A DNA stretch of 16,255 bases from positions 1 to 16,255 of the forward strand of contig JAGFNK010001025.1 of assembly GCA_025769875.1 (NCBI GenBank), in the 5' to 3' direction. This document shows, piece after piece, positions 1 through 8,349 of this stretch. The notes under the pieces are model-generated. The model ran no database searches. It was not told the DNA's origin and was given only the letters and a program-made list of their open reading frames with translations. The DNA comes from Russula earlei (lineage: Eukaryota > Basidiomycota > Agaricomycetes > Russulales > Russulaceae). Position numbers and translations under genes: made by a program. The first letter of the stretch is position 1, and each line of letters starts with the position of its first letter.

Positions 1-470
1 AGGCGGAGGCGATGGTGCACATGTAGGGACGGAGGCTGGAGTGGGGCATGGGCACAGGGTATGTGTAGTCATCTTTGTCTTTGTCTGCAGAGCAGAGTTG
101 GCATTCCTGCTGAATGTCACAGGGATGCTGAGAGAATATCTTGACTAGTGTGTGGAATACTTCTTGGAAATTGACAAAGTGCCTCTGCTGTTTGTTCAGG
201 CGCCAGGGGCTGAGATGTTGGGAGACCATCTGGTGGTCGTCTGGGTGGAGTCCGAGCCAGAATGACTCGTCACAATCTTCTTAGCACAGGTGGCATGCAA
301 TGGACGAGGGGACCGCAGATTGCCCTGAAACTCCGGTAGTATTCATCTACGTCTTCCCAGTCACACATGCGGAGTCTTGATGAGGAGGTGATAAGGTCCT
401 CTAGATCCAACTTGAGCTTGAGGTATTCTAACTGAGTTGGCATGCTGAAGGAGTGCGGCATGTGGTGAAG
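1..470 (-). pseudogene. Gag-like fragment of an LTR retrotransposon (minus strand, broken)
   Basis: Read on the minus strand, an ATG near 461 (or the in-frame ATG at 443) opens a short frame that contains a run reading LKLKLDLEDLITSSSRLRMC and then a DEYYRSF segment, and it stops at about 270. A neighbouring frame carries FWLGLHPDD (about 262-236) followed by an open, Gln/His/Phe-rich stretch (MVSQHLSPWR, HFVNFQEVFHT) with no stop up to the window edge. A charged helical segment followed by a 'FW.GL.P' motif is the pattern of capsid (gag) proteins of fungal LTR retrotransposons. This is pattern recognition, not a domain hit. A frameshift near 270-290 and an in-frame stop near 276 show it is not functional as it stands. 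It lies just inside repeat X (675-1042), which would be its 5' LTR on this strand. It could instead be a degenerate host gene. Confidence 0.45.
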
Positions 471-674
471 ACAGATGGCAGGTCGACACAGGCAGTGTGA
501 CTGGCGCGGCTGCGACTGTGGGTGTGGAGGGCCAAATGCGAGTTGGAAGGGAGCAGTGCAACTGATGCAGCTGAGACAGTTGGTGTGGTGGGAATGAGGG
601 CAAAGGATGGTCAGAATGGAGAGGTGAGAGGGGCAATGAGTGGCTGGCTGTCACTCCGATCACACTGAGAACAA

Positions 675-1042
675 TGTTGCACACTACAACACTTGAGTCA
701 AAAACACTATGGGGCTGCCTCAAGACAGCCCATGGGTACAACATGAGGGAGAAATAATGGATATAGACCATGATTTTGAGTTGTAATTCATCTAATACAC
801 ATGTGGAGGTGGCTTGAGTCCAGCTCCACCAATTCTCACTCAAATCTCATGAAAACAATGGGGCTGCCTAGCCCTCATTCAGGCGATTCAGGGACAATAA
901 ATTTCATATGGATTAATATGAATTGAAGCTGTTTTGAGGGAGATATTCATCCCGCATGTTTGAGGGGGTTTCTGTGCCGATTTGGGTGGAATTCAAGCTC
1001 TGCCAAGTGCACTGAAAATGGCAATAACTTATCATTGTAACA
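675..1042 (-). repeat. LTR-like repeat X, copy A
   Basis: This 368-bp block starts TGTTGCAC and ends TTGTAACA on the plus strand, so on the minus strand it runs TGTTACAA...GTGCAACA with TG...CA ends. It is highly similar to 12991-13335 (inverted relative to this copy) and to 15916-16255 (same orientation). Similarity to the 13.3-kb copy continues about 70 bp past the TGTTGC end (to about 603), so that side is the interior of a larger element. The gag-like fragment lies on that side, which makes this a probable 5' LTR read on the minus strand. The flanking 5-mers (AACAA and TACAC) differ, so it is not a tidy solo LTR. It contains a small GGGCTG/CAGCCC stem at 712-731. Confidence 0.6.
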
Positions 1043-1184
1043 TACACAGGCTGCAGCATCTGAGCTGAGCTGGTCCGGGCTGATCCAACGCGTGAGCCGA
1101 GAGTGCCCAGTCCATGGGAGCCGATGCGTTAACACAACTGGGCTGTGATTACATCAGACTGCCCAAAGCAGTGGGAATCTCAAC
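1043..1184. other. Unassigned 142 bp between repeat X and gypsy copy 1
   Basis: No similarity to any other part of the window was seen by eye. It is GC-rich and has no convincing reading frame. It may be old host sequence or the truncated edge of an element. The gypsy similarity begins abruptly at about 1185. Confidence 0.4.
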
Positions 1185-1773
1185 AGGCTGATAATGCAGA
1201 AGCCTTTTGGGCAGCTTTAGCCAATTATTACTATATCAATGGCAACTCCTTCACAGATGAAAGCAAGAAGGTTGCTGCTGCACTAACCCACTTTAAAGTA
1301 GGAACACCTGCCAGAGCATGGGCTAGAGAACAAACCACTAAGGCCATGACTTGTACAGTAGCAGACTATGGATCATGGGACGACTTCAAAAAAGCCTTTG
1401 CTGATTATTTTATCCCTGCAGAAGCAGAACTGGCCTCTGCTAACACTATGCACACCTATTATCAAGGAAAGCTACCATTTAATGAATGGTATCAGAAATG
1501 GTCACACCATGCATCACAAGCTACCACTGATGAAAGGACAAAGATGTACGCATTCAGGAAGAACATTAACATCAGAAAATATTGGGAATCACACCAACAC
1601 CAACTACACTTTCAGCCCTTGTCAAAGCAGCAAGAGAATTTGATAACCTTTTTCACCTATACAATTCCATGGCTTTTTGAGGAGGACGCTCTGTGCATGC
1701 CCAAGGATTAAACACTCAAGGATCAGACAATCCATTGGAAATTAACCTGTACCAATGAGAACCTAACAAATGA
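1185..1773 (+). pseudogene. gag: Gypsy gag (capsid) pseudogene, copy 1
   Basis: The frame translates as a retrotransposon capsid: it shares DNAEAFWAALANYYYING, KVAAALTHFKVGTPARAW and LPFNEWYQKWSHH with the Gag at 9968-11170. The first part of Gag, about 200 residues in copy 2, is missing. After KNIN (about 1569) a 10-nt stretch present in copy 2 is deleted, which shifts the frame into a false tail ending at 1711. In the original frame there are further stops (TGA where copy 2 has Gln in the 'F-Q-GG' stretch, and TGA at 1756) before the TGA at 1771 that copy 2 also has. In a live element Gag assembles virus-like particles in the cytoplasm; this copy cannot. Confidence 0.8.
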
Positions 1774-2332
1774 CCCTGGGAATCCAGAAGCGAAAGAAAA
1801 CCCCTCACAGATGCAGAAAAAGAATTTCGACACAAGAACAACCTCTGTTATTACTGTGGAAAGAAGAAACCATATGGCAAATCAATGTAGAGCAAAGAAA
1901 GCAGCCCCAGGATGCCAACAACAAGGATCTCGCCCCCAAACAGTCAGAGCTACAACGATCCAAGATGAAAACATTGAACCTGCACAAGAAGAACCTGTTC
2001 CTGTTGCATCATTAACAACTTGGAGAGAAACACTTGCGGACTCAATCCTCCACCCAAGATCTGCTCCTATGGATTTTTAATTGGACCCCCTTCTGCACTG
2101 AGAAGGGATGTGGTCCAAATCAGTATGATACAAAGAGAAATCAATTACCTCAAAGTTTTTACCAAGAATATTCACTCCCCATCCATTGCCTTGAAAGTTA
2201 CTTTAGTGGGGAAGACAAGTGGCAAAGAAATTGGTGCAAGAGCCCTGCTCAACAGTGGAGCAGAAGGAATGATAATCCATGAACAATTCACACAAAGACA
2301 CCACCTGCACCTCCAAACTATGACCAAACCCT
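1774..2332 (+). pseudogene. Gypsy nucleocapsid-protease pseudogene, copy 1
   Basis: This is downstream of the shared TGA (1771-1773). It encodes the same zinc knuckle as copy 2 (C-X2-C-X4-H-X4-C; CYYCGKKNHMANQC in copy 2), but one extra base in an A-rich run at about 1860-1870 splits the knuckle between two frames. The protease part follows in another frame (from 2020): GARALLNSGAEGMIIHEQF. The aspartic-protease active site is normally D-S/T-G. Here the Asp codon is AAC (Asn, 2251-2253) where copy 2 has GAC, so the catalytic residue is lost. The frame runs on into the LTR of copy 2 after 2332. Confidence 0.75.
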
Positions 2333-2596
2333 TGTTACGAACCAAGGCCAGGTCCTGGCCGAAGATGGTCCTATTTCACTCAAGAGAGACCTCTCTCACT
2401 TTGCATTACCAACTCCCTTCCATTTTCTGGGCTATCCCTCCTGCGGTGCAAGATATCGCTATTGCAAAGGCACTATAACACGACCAGGCACCCATGTCCT
2501 AATCGGGTAATCATCGCGTGGCAGCCACATGGTCACCCAGCCACCAGGAACCCGAAACAGCAGCACAAACTCTTAGAAACTGTTGCATAACTCATC

Positions 2597-2715
2597 TGAT
2601 GTCATCAAGGCTCCAATGACATCATGGCTGACTGAGTGACTCCACAGTGACCTCATAGGCTCACTAAACGCTCCACAGTGACATCATAATGATGTCATTG
2701 CTCCACAATGATCTG
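2597..2715 (+). promoter_or_regulatory. Tandem CRE-like boxes in the gypsy U3
   Basis: A unit beginning CTCCA recurs at 2611, 2640, 2671 and 2701 (29-31 bp apart), three of the four being CTCCACARTGA. Each is followed by a TGA[CT]-type core: TGACATCAT at 2617 and 2679, TGACCTCAT at 2648, TGATCTG at 2709. A related TGATGTCATCA sits at 2597-2607. At 2679-2697 the core forms a perfect 9-bp inverted repeat with a 1-nt spacer. TGACRTCA is the binding class of CREB/ATF-type bZIP factors (family knowledge). Use as an enhancer is inferred from its position about 130-240 bp upstream of the TATA box. Confidence 0.5.
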
Positions 2716-2833
2716 TAATGCGCTCAGTAAGCCTGAAACTTGACACAAGAAAGTTTATGCCTCTGTAGTCCTATTGGATGGTACCAAAGAGTCTAGAATG
2801 GTCCCAGTTCTTTGTAATCGACCCTGTACACTG

Positions 2834-2840
2834 TATATAA
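2834..2840 (+). promoter_or_regulatory. TATA box of the gypsy LTR
   Basis: TATATAA lies within the LTR-like region, downstream of the CRE-like array and upstream of a C/T-rich stretch. This is the usual placement for the U3/R boundary of an LTR promoter. Transcription would be expected to start roughly 25-35 bp or more downstream, but no start site can be proven here. Confidence 0.5.
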
Positions 2841-3206
2841 GCCCCAATGAAGTATGGCAGTCGTCAGACTGTCCATTTGTGATACTCTCATCTTCCTGGG
2901 TACTCCCCTGTGACTGCTCAGTCTAAAGCCTTCCTCGTCTTCAAGGTACTCTTCAACGACCGCCTTGTTTAAAGCCCCTTTGCTGCACTGGCCTCTGCCC
3001 TTCGCCTCTGCCTCCTGCAACACGTACCAGTCCCTATCTGGTACATTCTGTTTATTTGGCTCGTCCTCCTGTTCAACACCGCCTACGCCGCGTACCATCT
3101 GTTCCGACCTTTGCCCACCTGCTCCTGAGTCCACACGGATCAGCAGTATGTGTCTTGACATCTGGACAGTCTCTCATCATCCCTGTATTGACCAGCCAAC
3201 GCTCAA

Positions 3207-4306
3207 GTGTCCACTCCTAACTCCCCCACTTTGGTTAACACCTCCTTGCGCCTCCCTTCTCCTCTGCAACCTACCCCACGCACTGCCCTTCGCATTCTCA
3301 CTGAAGACATCGACCCGGTCAACACATCCTCACCCCTCAGCATCTTGTACTCCCAAGCAGCCCCGCCATCGTCTCCCATCATCGCCCAGCCTATTCCAGG
3401 TGACTTTGTCCCTATTGGCACTCCCCCTCCAGCACAGAACAAGCAACAGCAAGCCGACCGCCCTCCCTTGCCTGAAGGCTTCCTCAATCACCCTCCTTGC
3501 ACAGCATTCTGGTTCCACCCCCATCAGTACTTCATCCTTCCCACCACCAATCGTTCCCGCAAGCAGTGGCGCCCCCCTCCACGACTTAAACCACCAAGAC
3601 TACCTGGGACACATCCCTACCTCAGACCAGTTGAGTTGTCGCGCCTTCACAGACACCTACACAACTGCCTTTCGTGCATGCATCGTCCACACTTTTGCTG
3701 TGGAACCCTCCAACACTGCCCTTGCCACCGAGTACAATCTAACCCCCTTCGGCATCTGTTCCAATGTCGGGATATACGCCCTGGACGCTGACTTCCCCCT
3801 CAGATGTATCACTTACATTTTTAATACGTCGTTGTTTAGGAAGCTCCTTACTTTACCTGCCATTTACCGTCCTGCTTACGAAGGGTTCTTTTGCCTGTCT
3901 ATTGTACATGATTTCCTGGATGGACGCCTAGCTTTCGTGTACGGTTACTTACACTTTGAAGAGAACAGAAACCGTGTCTCCTTGCATCACTACTCGACTT
4001 ATACTGTCGACACCATCCGTTTCAACCCACAGCTACTTCGTTTTTGCTTTACGCCTTGTATTCCCCCTAACCCTCTCGAACTAATCGAGAGGTACCATCT
4101 CGAAACCATAGATCTTGTGCACAGTTCTTAAAAAGTAAGAACCACCCTTGTAACGCTTTTCTTGCTTTAATTAAAGTGCCTCGCGAATACGCCTTAGAAC
4201 AAGACGAAGAAGAAGACGCTATCACTCGACACGTCTTAAGCCTAAACCATTATCGAACTTGGACCTCAGTCGCATTCCCTGTCACTACTTTAACCAACTT
4301 ACATGA
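3207..4306 (+). pseudogene. Unknown pre-gag ORF of gypsy copy 2, 5' half
   Basis: I do not recognise this protein. The frame from 3207 begins with GTG (possibly a decayed ATG) and gives MSTPNSPTLVNTSLRLPSP, a Pro/Ser/Thr-rich N-terminus of about 120 residues. The protein-like reading then moves one frame, near 3560-3600, into a segment rich in aromatic residues (FRACIVHTFAVEPSNTALA, LTLPAIYRPAYEGFFCLSIV, LAFVYGYLHFEEN) that stops at 4131. It returns to the first frame (open from before 4080), giving PREYALEQDEEEDAITRHV up to the copia insertion at 4307. Balanced residue use and low stop density suggest genuine past coding. It lies between the LTR and gag, where Ty3 elements usually have only a short leader. 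A captured host gene or an extra structural ORF are both possible. Confidence 0.45.
4302..4306. repeat. Target-site duplication of the copia element, left (CATGA)
   Basis: CATGA directly precedes the first LTR base (TGTTGG at 4307) and is repeated directly after the last LTR base (8596-8600). Five base pairs is the usual duplication made by copia and gypsy integrases. Confidence 0.9.
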
Positions 4307-4553
4307 TGTTGGACGTGCAGCCGCTAAGTGCCGCGCGAACGGACAATCCGGGACCGTACGTGTAAATAATTCGAATTTAGTTATTGTTCGTTTTCCTCAG
4401 TCTTTTACACACAAGACTGAGGTCAGTACTACACCTTCCTTTACATTCCTTTATAGCTAATACTGTACATAGCCCTTATTCCATAGGTTAGCATACTAAC
4501 CTGAATACAGTCTTTTACACACAAGACTGAGCCCTTATTCCATAGCTCCAACA
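4307..4553 (+). repeat. Copia 5' LTR (247 bp)
   Basis: It is paired with 8350-8595 and differs by five substitutions and one 1-nt indel. The terminal inverted ends are TGTTGGA/TCCAACA. A TATAG at about 4452 may be the promoter core. The LTR contains two stem-loops sharing an identical loop (4395-4422 and 4508-4529) and a GGTTAG/CTAACC stem at 4486-4501. The phrase CCCTTATTCCATAG occurs twice (about 4473 and 4532), each time flanking one of these structures. Confidence 0.93.
4395..4422 (+). other. LTR stem-loop, perfect 10-bp stem
   Basis: CCTCAGTCTT at 4395-4404 pairs perfectly with AAGACTGAGG at 4413-4422 around an 8-nt loop TTACACAC. The same structure recurs in the 3' LTR at 8437-8464 with one loop change. 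A shorter version (CAGTCTT/AAGACTG, same loop) lies at 4508-4529. It might act in the RNA (R/U5), for example in 3' end formation, strand transfer or packaging; that role is inference. Confidence 0.7.
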
Positions 4554-4572
4554 GATTATGAGGACCTGGTCG
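4554..4572 (+). promoter_or_regulatory. Candidate copia primer-binding site (half-tRNA type)
   Basis: Immediately after the LTR comes GATTATGAGGACCTGG. Its complement contains CUCAUAA, which is a standard 7-nt anticodon loop with the Met anticodon CAU in the centre, U33 before it and A37 after it. Drosophila copia and yeast Ty5 are known to prime from an internal fragment of initiator tRNA-Met rather than its 3' end, and this site fits that mode. The bases flanking the loop do not form a clean stem, so the match is partial. Confidence 0.4.
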
Positions 4573-4623
4573 TCCCTGACATCACGAACTCCCACCAGCT
4601 TCCAAATCGCATAACGAAACACC

Positions 4624-5289
4624 ATGAGCACCCCCACAGCAACCGCAAACGTCGCGCCCCTCGAGAGGCAGCCACGCTCCCACCGTAGGAGCTGCGGGAA
4701 AAACTTACATGGGCGGCCAACACGGTTACAACGGACCACTCTTTGAAGGTGGCACAGTCGCGTACACACAATGGAAAGCTAATATAGAGGCACTGTTCAA
4801 AACAAACGGCCTGATAGAAATCATAAATGGGACATACTCAAAACCAGACCCCAGCAATGACCCAAGCGGCTTCGCCGACTGGGAGCAGAAAGATTGCGAA
4901 GCACACGCCCACATTTTACTCATGTTAAAAGGGCACGCTCTCGACACTGCCCTAGGCATTGCTGGAGCCAAACATACTTGGGACACACTCAAAAAACATT
5001 TTGCAGGGAAGGGCGAGCAACGCGTCGCACATTTACTTATGGACCTATACCGGGTCACGTTCTCCGAAACTGAACCCATGGCTCCTCAAATAATCCTACA
5101 GTTGCATGCCGCCCGAGCCCTCAAAAATTCGGTTACCCAATAGACGAGAAAGTCCTCATCTGGATGCTAATTCTCGCGCTACCGGAAAAGATGGCCAAAC
5201 TCAAGGCCACTCTTCACTTGACGTCGCCCAGCCTGCTTACAGCCGAGCACGTCACAGACCGCATCCTCCATGAGGAGCGTCGGATCTGA
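4624..5289 (+). pseudogene. gag: Copia gag (UBN2-type), frameshifted
   Basis: The likely start is ATG 4624 (MSTPTATANVAP). A shift in the C-rich run near 4650-4670 moves into the frame that reads YNGPLFEGGTVAYTQWKANI, DWEQKDCEAHAHILLMLKG and TWDTLKKHFAGKGEQRVA, the signature order of the copia Gag_UBN2 capsid. A second shift near 5125 leaves a false end at 5143; the true continuation is GYPIDEKVLIWMLILALPE and then AEHVTDRILHEERR, ending at an in-frame TGA (5287-5289) that looks like a CGA-to-TGA change. The sense frame continues into the zinc-knuckle ORF at 5335. Role in a live element: capsid of the virus-like particle. Confidence 0.85.
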
Positions 5290-6321
5290 CCGACCGGTGA
5301 CGCGGCTACGACTCACATTGCAAAGGCGACCCAAATGAGAAAGAGCCGGGAAACACAAAGCGAGAAAGGCACAACATCAAAGTGCACTCACTGCAGACGC
5401 AGGGGGCACAATACACACAAATGCTGGAAAATTCACGGAAAACCGCAGGACAAAGCAACAGCGGCAGTAGCAGCAACGACTGGCACGGGCGCGCACAACG
5501 CAGTGACGCCCACGCCCGCTGGGCCTGGCACAAGCGCACGCAGCGCAGCGACACCGACGCTCGCAGACCAGCCACCAGCCAGCACCGCCATCGCATACGT
5601 CCCCACATCCGATAACAGCACTTCATTACTTCAGGCAATCAGAGATGAGCCAATCCATGCGTCCACGACCCGAGAGCAACTCCGAGCCGCCGATCTCAGA
5701 AACGGCTGGCTCCTCGACTCTGGAGCCTCAAGAATCATGACTCCCCACTCAAATTGGTTCACACATCTCACCCCGCTCGCATCGCCCATTCAAGTTGCCT
5801 TAGGCGATGATAGCGCAATAACCGCCACCGGAACCGGACAAGTGCTAGTCCGGATGCGCGCACGCGGCGTGTGGAGTACTGCGATACTCCGCAACGTCCT
5901 GCACGTACCGGACCTCAATGGAAACCTCTTATCGGTTTCTCACCTTGCTCAACGCAGGGCAGAAGTGCGCTTCCAGGGGCAGACTTGCGGGATATACAAT
6001 AAAGCAAACAAATTGATTTGTGAGGGAACATTACATGATGACTTGTACACCATGGCCATCCAAACGCCAACACTCGAGTCGGCGCGCACAGCAACGCCAC
6101 ACCAACCCCTCGCGGAACGCGGCCACAAAACCGAAGCCACGCTTACCGCACGTGCGACGATCTTCCAGGCCTCCCCGGATACATTCTCCGAACAGGTTGC
6201 GACCCGGACAGACAATAAGCCGCAGAAGAAACACGCTGGCGGGCTGAAGCGCAAATCAGAAGCACCCCAGCACCTCCAACCGCACACCGCGCACGTTGAG
6301 CCACAACCGGCCAATGCTTGA
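5290..6321 (+). pseudogene. Copia nucleocapsid, protease and pre-integrase region
   Basis: This is an open frame from 5290, with its first ATG at 5335, lying in frame with the gag C-terminus. Residues 17-30 from ATG 5335 (5383-5424) form a CCHC knuckle C-T-H-C...H...C for RNA binding. An Ala/Thr/Pro-rich linker of about 75 residues follows. The aspartic protease site is NGWLLDSGAS with Asp at 5716-5718 (residue 128). ALGDDSAITATGTGQV and NVLHVPDLNGNLLSVSHLA are the standard copia stretches before the integrase, and GTLHDDLYTMAI ends the recognisable part near 6057. The His/Cys integrase N-terminus that should come next is absent; instead about 260 bp of low-complexity coding runs to TGA at 6321. 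No active-site residue of the protease is visibly lost. Confidence 0.88.
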
Positions 6322-6893
6322 AGACCCTCCGATTAGATGGAGGGGGCGATCACACCGGGCGAGAAGCGCAAACATCCCTAGCTGAAAGGGGATGCATGCA
6401 TCAAATTAACACCCCGGGTACGCCACAACACATCAAAGTCGCAAAACGCGCGACCCGGACACCTCTTAATAGGGTCCGGGTGACGCGTACAGACACAAAA
6501 CCGTCCACGCGCGCCTTGGACGACTTGATGCTTGAAGAGGCACGGAGCGGGGACAACCCCGACCCCTCTCAGCCGCACGTCCTCGGAACGTGCGCGTCTG
6601 CACACGCCCCGGAGAAGAGACCCACCACGCTGACCCGAAGGTTGCTGGTGCACACGTTCCTGGGCCACGCATATCACCAGCAGGCATACAAGCCTGCACA
6701 TCTCCCCACCCCCCGCACCCTTCAACCCCGCGCCGTCATATCCGATGAAGGGGGCCCCACATTGCGCATCAAGCGCGTGATCCTCGAATTCGACGACGCA
6801 GTCGAAAGAGTCGAAAAAGGGGAAATGAGAGCGAAGTTGAGGGGGCGGCGAAAGCGGAACCAGCAGACAACGCGGAACAGCCGCCGCACATGA
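6315..6893 (+). pseudogene. Copia integrase remnant and connecting region
   Basis: In a frame different from the preceding ORF, KTLRLDGGGDHTGREAQTSL followed by HQINTPGTPQHIKVAKRATR matches the second half of the copia integrase core. The Asp at 6336-6338 fits the second catalytic Asp, and the usual Glu of the 'NGVAERANR' type motif reads Lys here (VAKRATR). The zinc-binding N-terminus and the first catalytic Asp are missing, so an internal deletion lies just before 6315. Near 6660-6800, GHAYHQQAYKPAHLPTPRT then ISDEGGPTLRIKRVILEFDD resembles the conserved stretch after the integrase core ('AYR..dp.t..v...rDV.F.E'). It is certainly inactive. Confidence 0.8.
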
Positions 6894-7026
6894 AGCCGCA
6901 AGGCGTCAGAGCAGAGGAGCCCCTGCCTGCTCAGCCTGAAACAGGCAGACAACGCGGAGCAGGCGCCGCGCGCCGAACCACAGGGCGTCATAGTGGATGC
7001 GATTCCACCTGCTCAGCCTGAAACAC
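6863..7026 (+). repeat. 82-bp imperfect tandem duplication in the copia linker
   Basis: GCAGACAACGCGGA[AG]CAG occurs at 6863 and again at 6945, and CCTGCTCAGCCTGAAACA occurs near 6926 and 7008, also 82 bp apart. The middle of each unit is more diverged. It falls in the low-complexity segment between the integrase and RT parts. A stop codon at 6891-6893 and a new open frame from 6993 sit within it. Confidence 0.6.
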
Positions 7027-7329
7027 CACAAAGTCAGCTCACAATTCACAAGGCAGAAGACTCACCTGCGCAATCCGCCACGGGACCACCAAAGCGCATC
7101 ACATGCGCGCTCACACCCGACCAAGGCGATGAAGCGGAGGAGCCGAATGAAGGAGAAGCGGAAAAGGCATCGCATGCCAAACTGCAAGACACACAACTGC
7201 AATGCGATAACAACGCACCTGAGGACCAAGCTTCCTCACAACCTGAAATGCGCCCAAAATGCGCCACTCGCACACCCGTCCATGACAAGGACGCTCACCA
7301 TTCCCCCATCCCGCATGAGCACCGAATGA

Positions 7330-8342
7330 AACATACCGAGCAGGGAAACGCAGCACACAAAATTGTAGCCATTAACCCCAAGTCCTATGCTGAGGCGACA
7401 ACCCATGCAGATTCTACTGAACGGGCAAAGGCGTGCAACAAAGAGAAACGCGTGTCCGAAAACACGGGCATTCTCAAAAGTGCGCCACGCCTGCAGAATG
7501 GAGACGCAGCGGGGAAGCAAAGAGACCTTCCTAATAAAGAGGGGGTCAAACCACAAAAACCAAAAATGCAAGGCCCGCGTCATCACGCAGGGACTCACCT
7601 AAGTCGAGGACAACGACCCCGACGAAATCGTGCCGCCAGAGAACTGGCACTCCCTTGCAACACCCTGGGCCTCGCCGCAGAACGAAGTCGAGAAGTCCAT
7701 CAGATGGACATCAAGTCCACCTACCTAGATGGAGAGCAGATGGACAAGATTTTCATGGAAATGTGCCCAGGGAATAACCACCAATACATGCGCAAGTGCG
7801 CGACCCAGTACGCCCGAGGTACGAGCGACCACCGCCCGACCTTCCAGCACGACTCCGGCATCCAGCCGATCTTGGTCAGACATGTCGACCCCGATTGGAC
7901 CAGCAAAGCCCATTCTGGACTTCATCTTCATGTTGACAGGCAGAGCCATAAACTGGAGCCAAAAGAAGCAAGCCCTGGTTGCACCCTTGAGCACCGATGC
8001 AGAGCACACTGCGGGCGCACGCGCCGCCGAAGAAGCCGCCAGGCTGAGGCAACCACTCACTGGATTGGGCCAGAAGACCCATCTCCTCACAATCCCTCAT
8101 GTTCATGTCGACAACCAGCCGACCATCGCCAGTACCAGGAACCCCGAGTTCCACAACTGCACCAGAACACACCAAGGTGTGACACCATTATCTTGCAGCA
8201 GAATGTCGACTTGCAGGGGACCAATCTTGCCTACACTCCATCAGAAGAGCCAGTAGCCAATGTATTGAAAAAGGGTCCCAGCTGCGAGAAGCACAAAGGT
8301 CTCGCGATGGAAATGGGAGAGAACACGCGCCACTCGGGCTGA
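7330..8342 (+). pseudogene. Copia RT N-terminus fused to RNase H (RT core deleted)
   Basis: Two overlapping frames together carry the signal. NPKSYAEAT (about 7374), CKARVITQGLT (to 7602) and VHQMDIKSTYLDGEQMDKIF (about 7698) match the first third of copia RT. Within about 60 bp the sequence jumps to the pre-RNase H phrase ARGTSDHRPTFQHDSGIQP, so the palm with the YVDD box is missing. RNase H follows: HVDPDW (about 7881-7898), INWSQKKQALVAPLSTDAEH with Glu near 8002, HVDNQPTIA with Asp at 8110-8112, then after a shift near 8165 LQQNVDLQGTNLAYTPSEEP and the C-terminal tail, ending at TGA 8340-8342. In a live element this enzyme copies genomic RNA and degrades the template; this copy cannot. 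Confidence 0.82.
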
Positions 8343-8349
8343 GGGGGCG
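8336..8349 (+). promoter_or_regulatory. Copia polypurine tract
   Basis: A G-rich run, GGGCTGAGGGGGCG, ends directly against the first base of the 3' LTR (8350). This is the position where plus-strand DNA synthesis is primed in LTR elements. Confidence 0.75.

Larger units (their letters stand above)
1185..2332 (+). mobile_element. Ty3/gypsy retrotransposon, copy 1 (internal fragment)
   Basis: From about 1185 to 2332 the sequence matches 10571-11730 closely along its whole length, in the order capsid, zinc knuckle, protease. Nothing upstream of mid-gag and nothing downstream of the first part of the protease remains. The right edge is abrupt: after the segment encoding HHLHLQTMTKP the match stops where a TGTTACGAACC motif begins (2333), read here as the LTR start of gypsy copy 2 inserted into this copy. 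Frame-disrupting changes relative to copy 2 include a 10-nt deletion after 1569, an extra base in the zinc knuckle, and several stop codons. It is therefore the older, decayed copy. Confidence 0.8.
2333..3135 (+). repeat. Probable 5' LTR of gypsy copy 2 (right boundary uncertain)
   Basis: It begins TGTTACGAACC, a typical Ty3-type LTR start, exactly where similarity between gypsy copies 1 and 2 breaks. It contains a promoter-like layout: repeated TGACATCAT boxes (2597-2700), then TATATAA at 2834-2840, then a pyrimidine-rich stretch. The right end cannot be fixed because no second LTR is in the window. One candidate is the CA at 3134-3135, followed by CGGATCAGCAG, which could be a decayed initiator-Met tRNA primer site. 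That assignment is weak. Confidence 0.55.

Noticed and set aside
361..843. 160-codon minus-strand ORF running through repeat X, with a similar frame at 13239-13460
   Set aside because: The shared protein simply follows from shared repeat DNA; copy D breaks the frame by a 1-base deletion, and no domain is visible.
675..1042. Repeat X copy A as a solo LTR
   Set aside because: Flanking 5-mers differ (AACAA/TACAC), and similarity to other copies continues past one end, so it is part of a larger element.
2965..3560. First half of the long frame that starts at 2965
   Set aside because: It begins inside the LTR-like region and is Ser/Pro/Leu-rich from C/T-rich DNA; the frame from 3207 is the more protein-like reading there.
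4515..5079. Minus-strand ORFs across the copia LTR and gag
   Set aside because: They are antisense shadows of the gag frame, with no motif.
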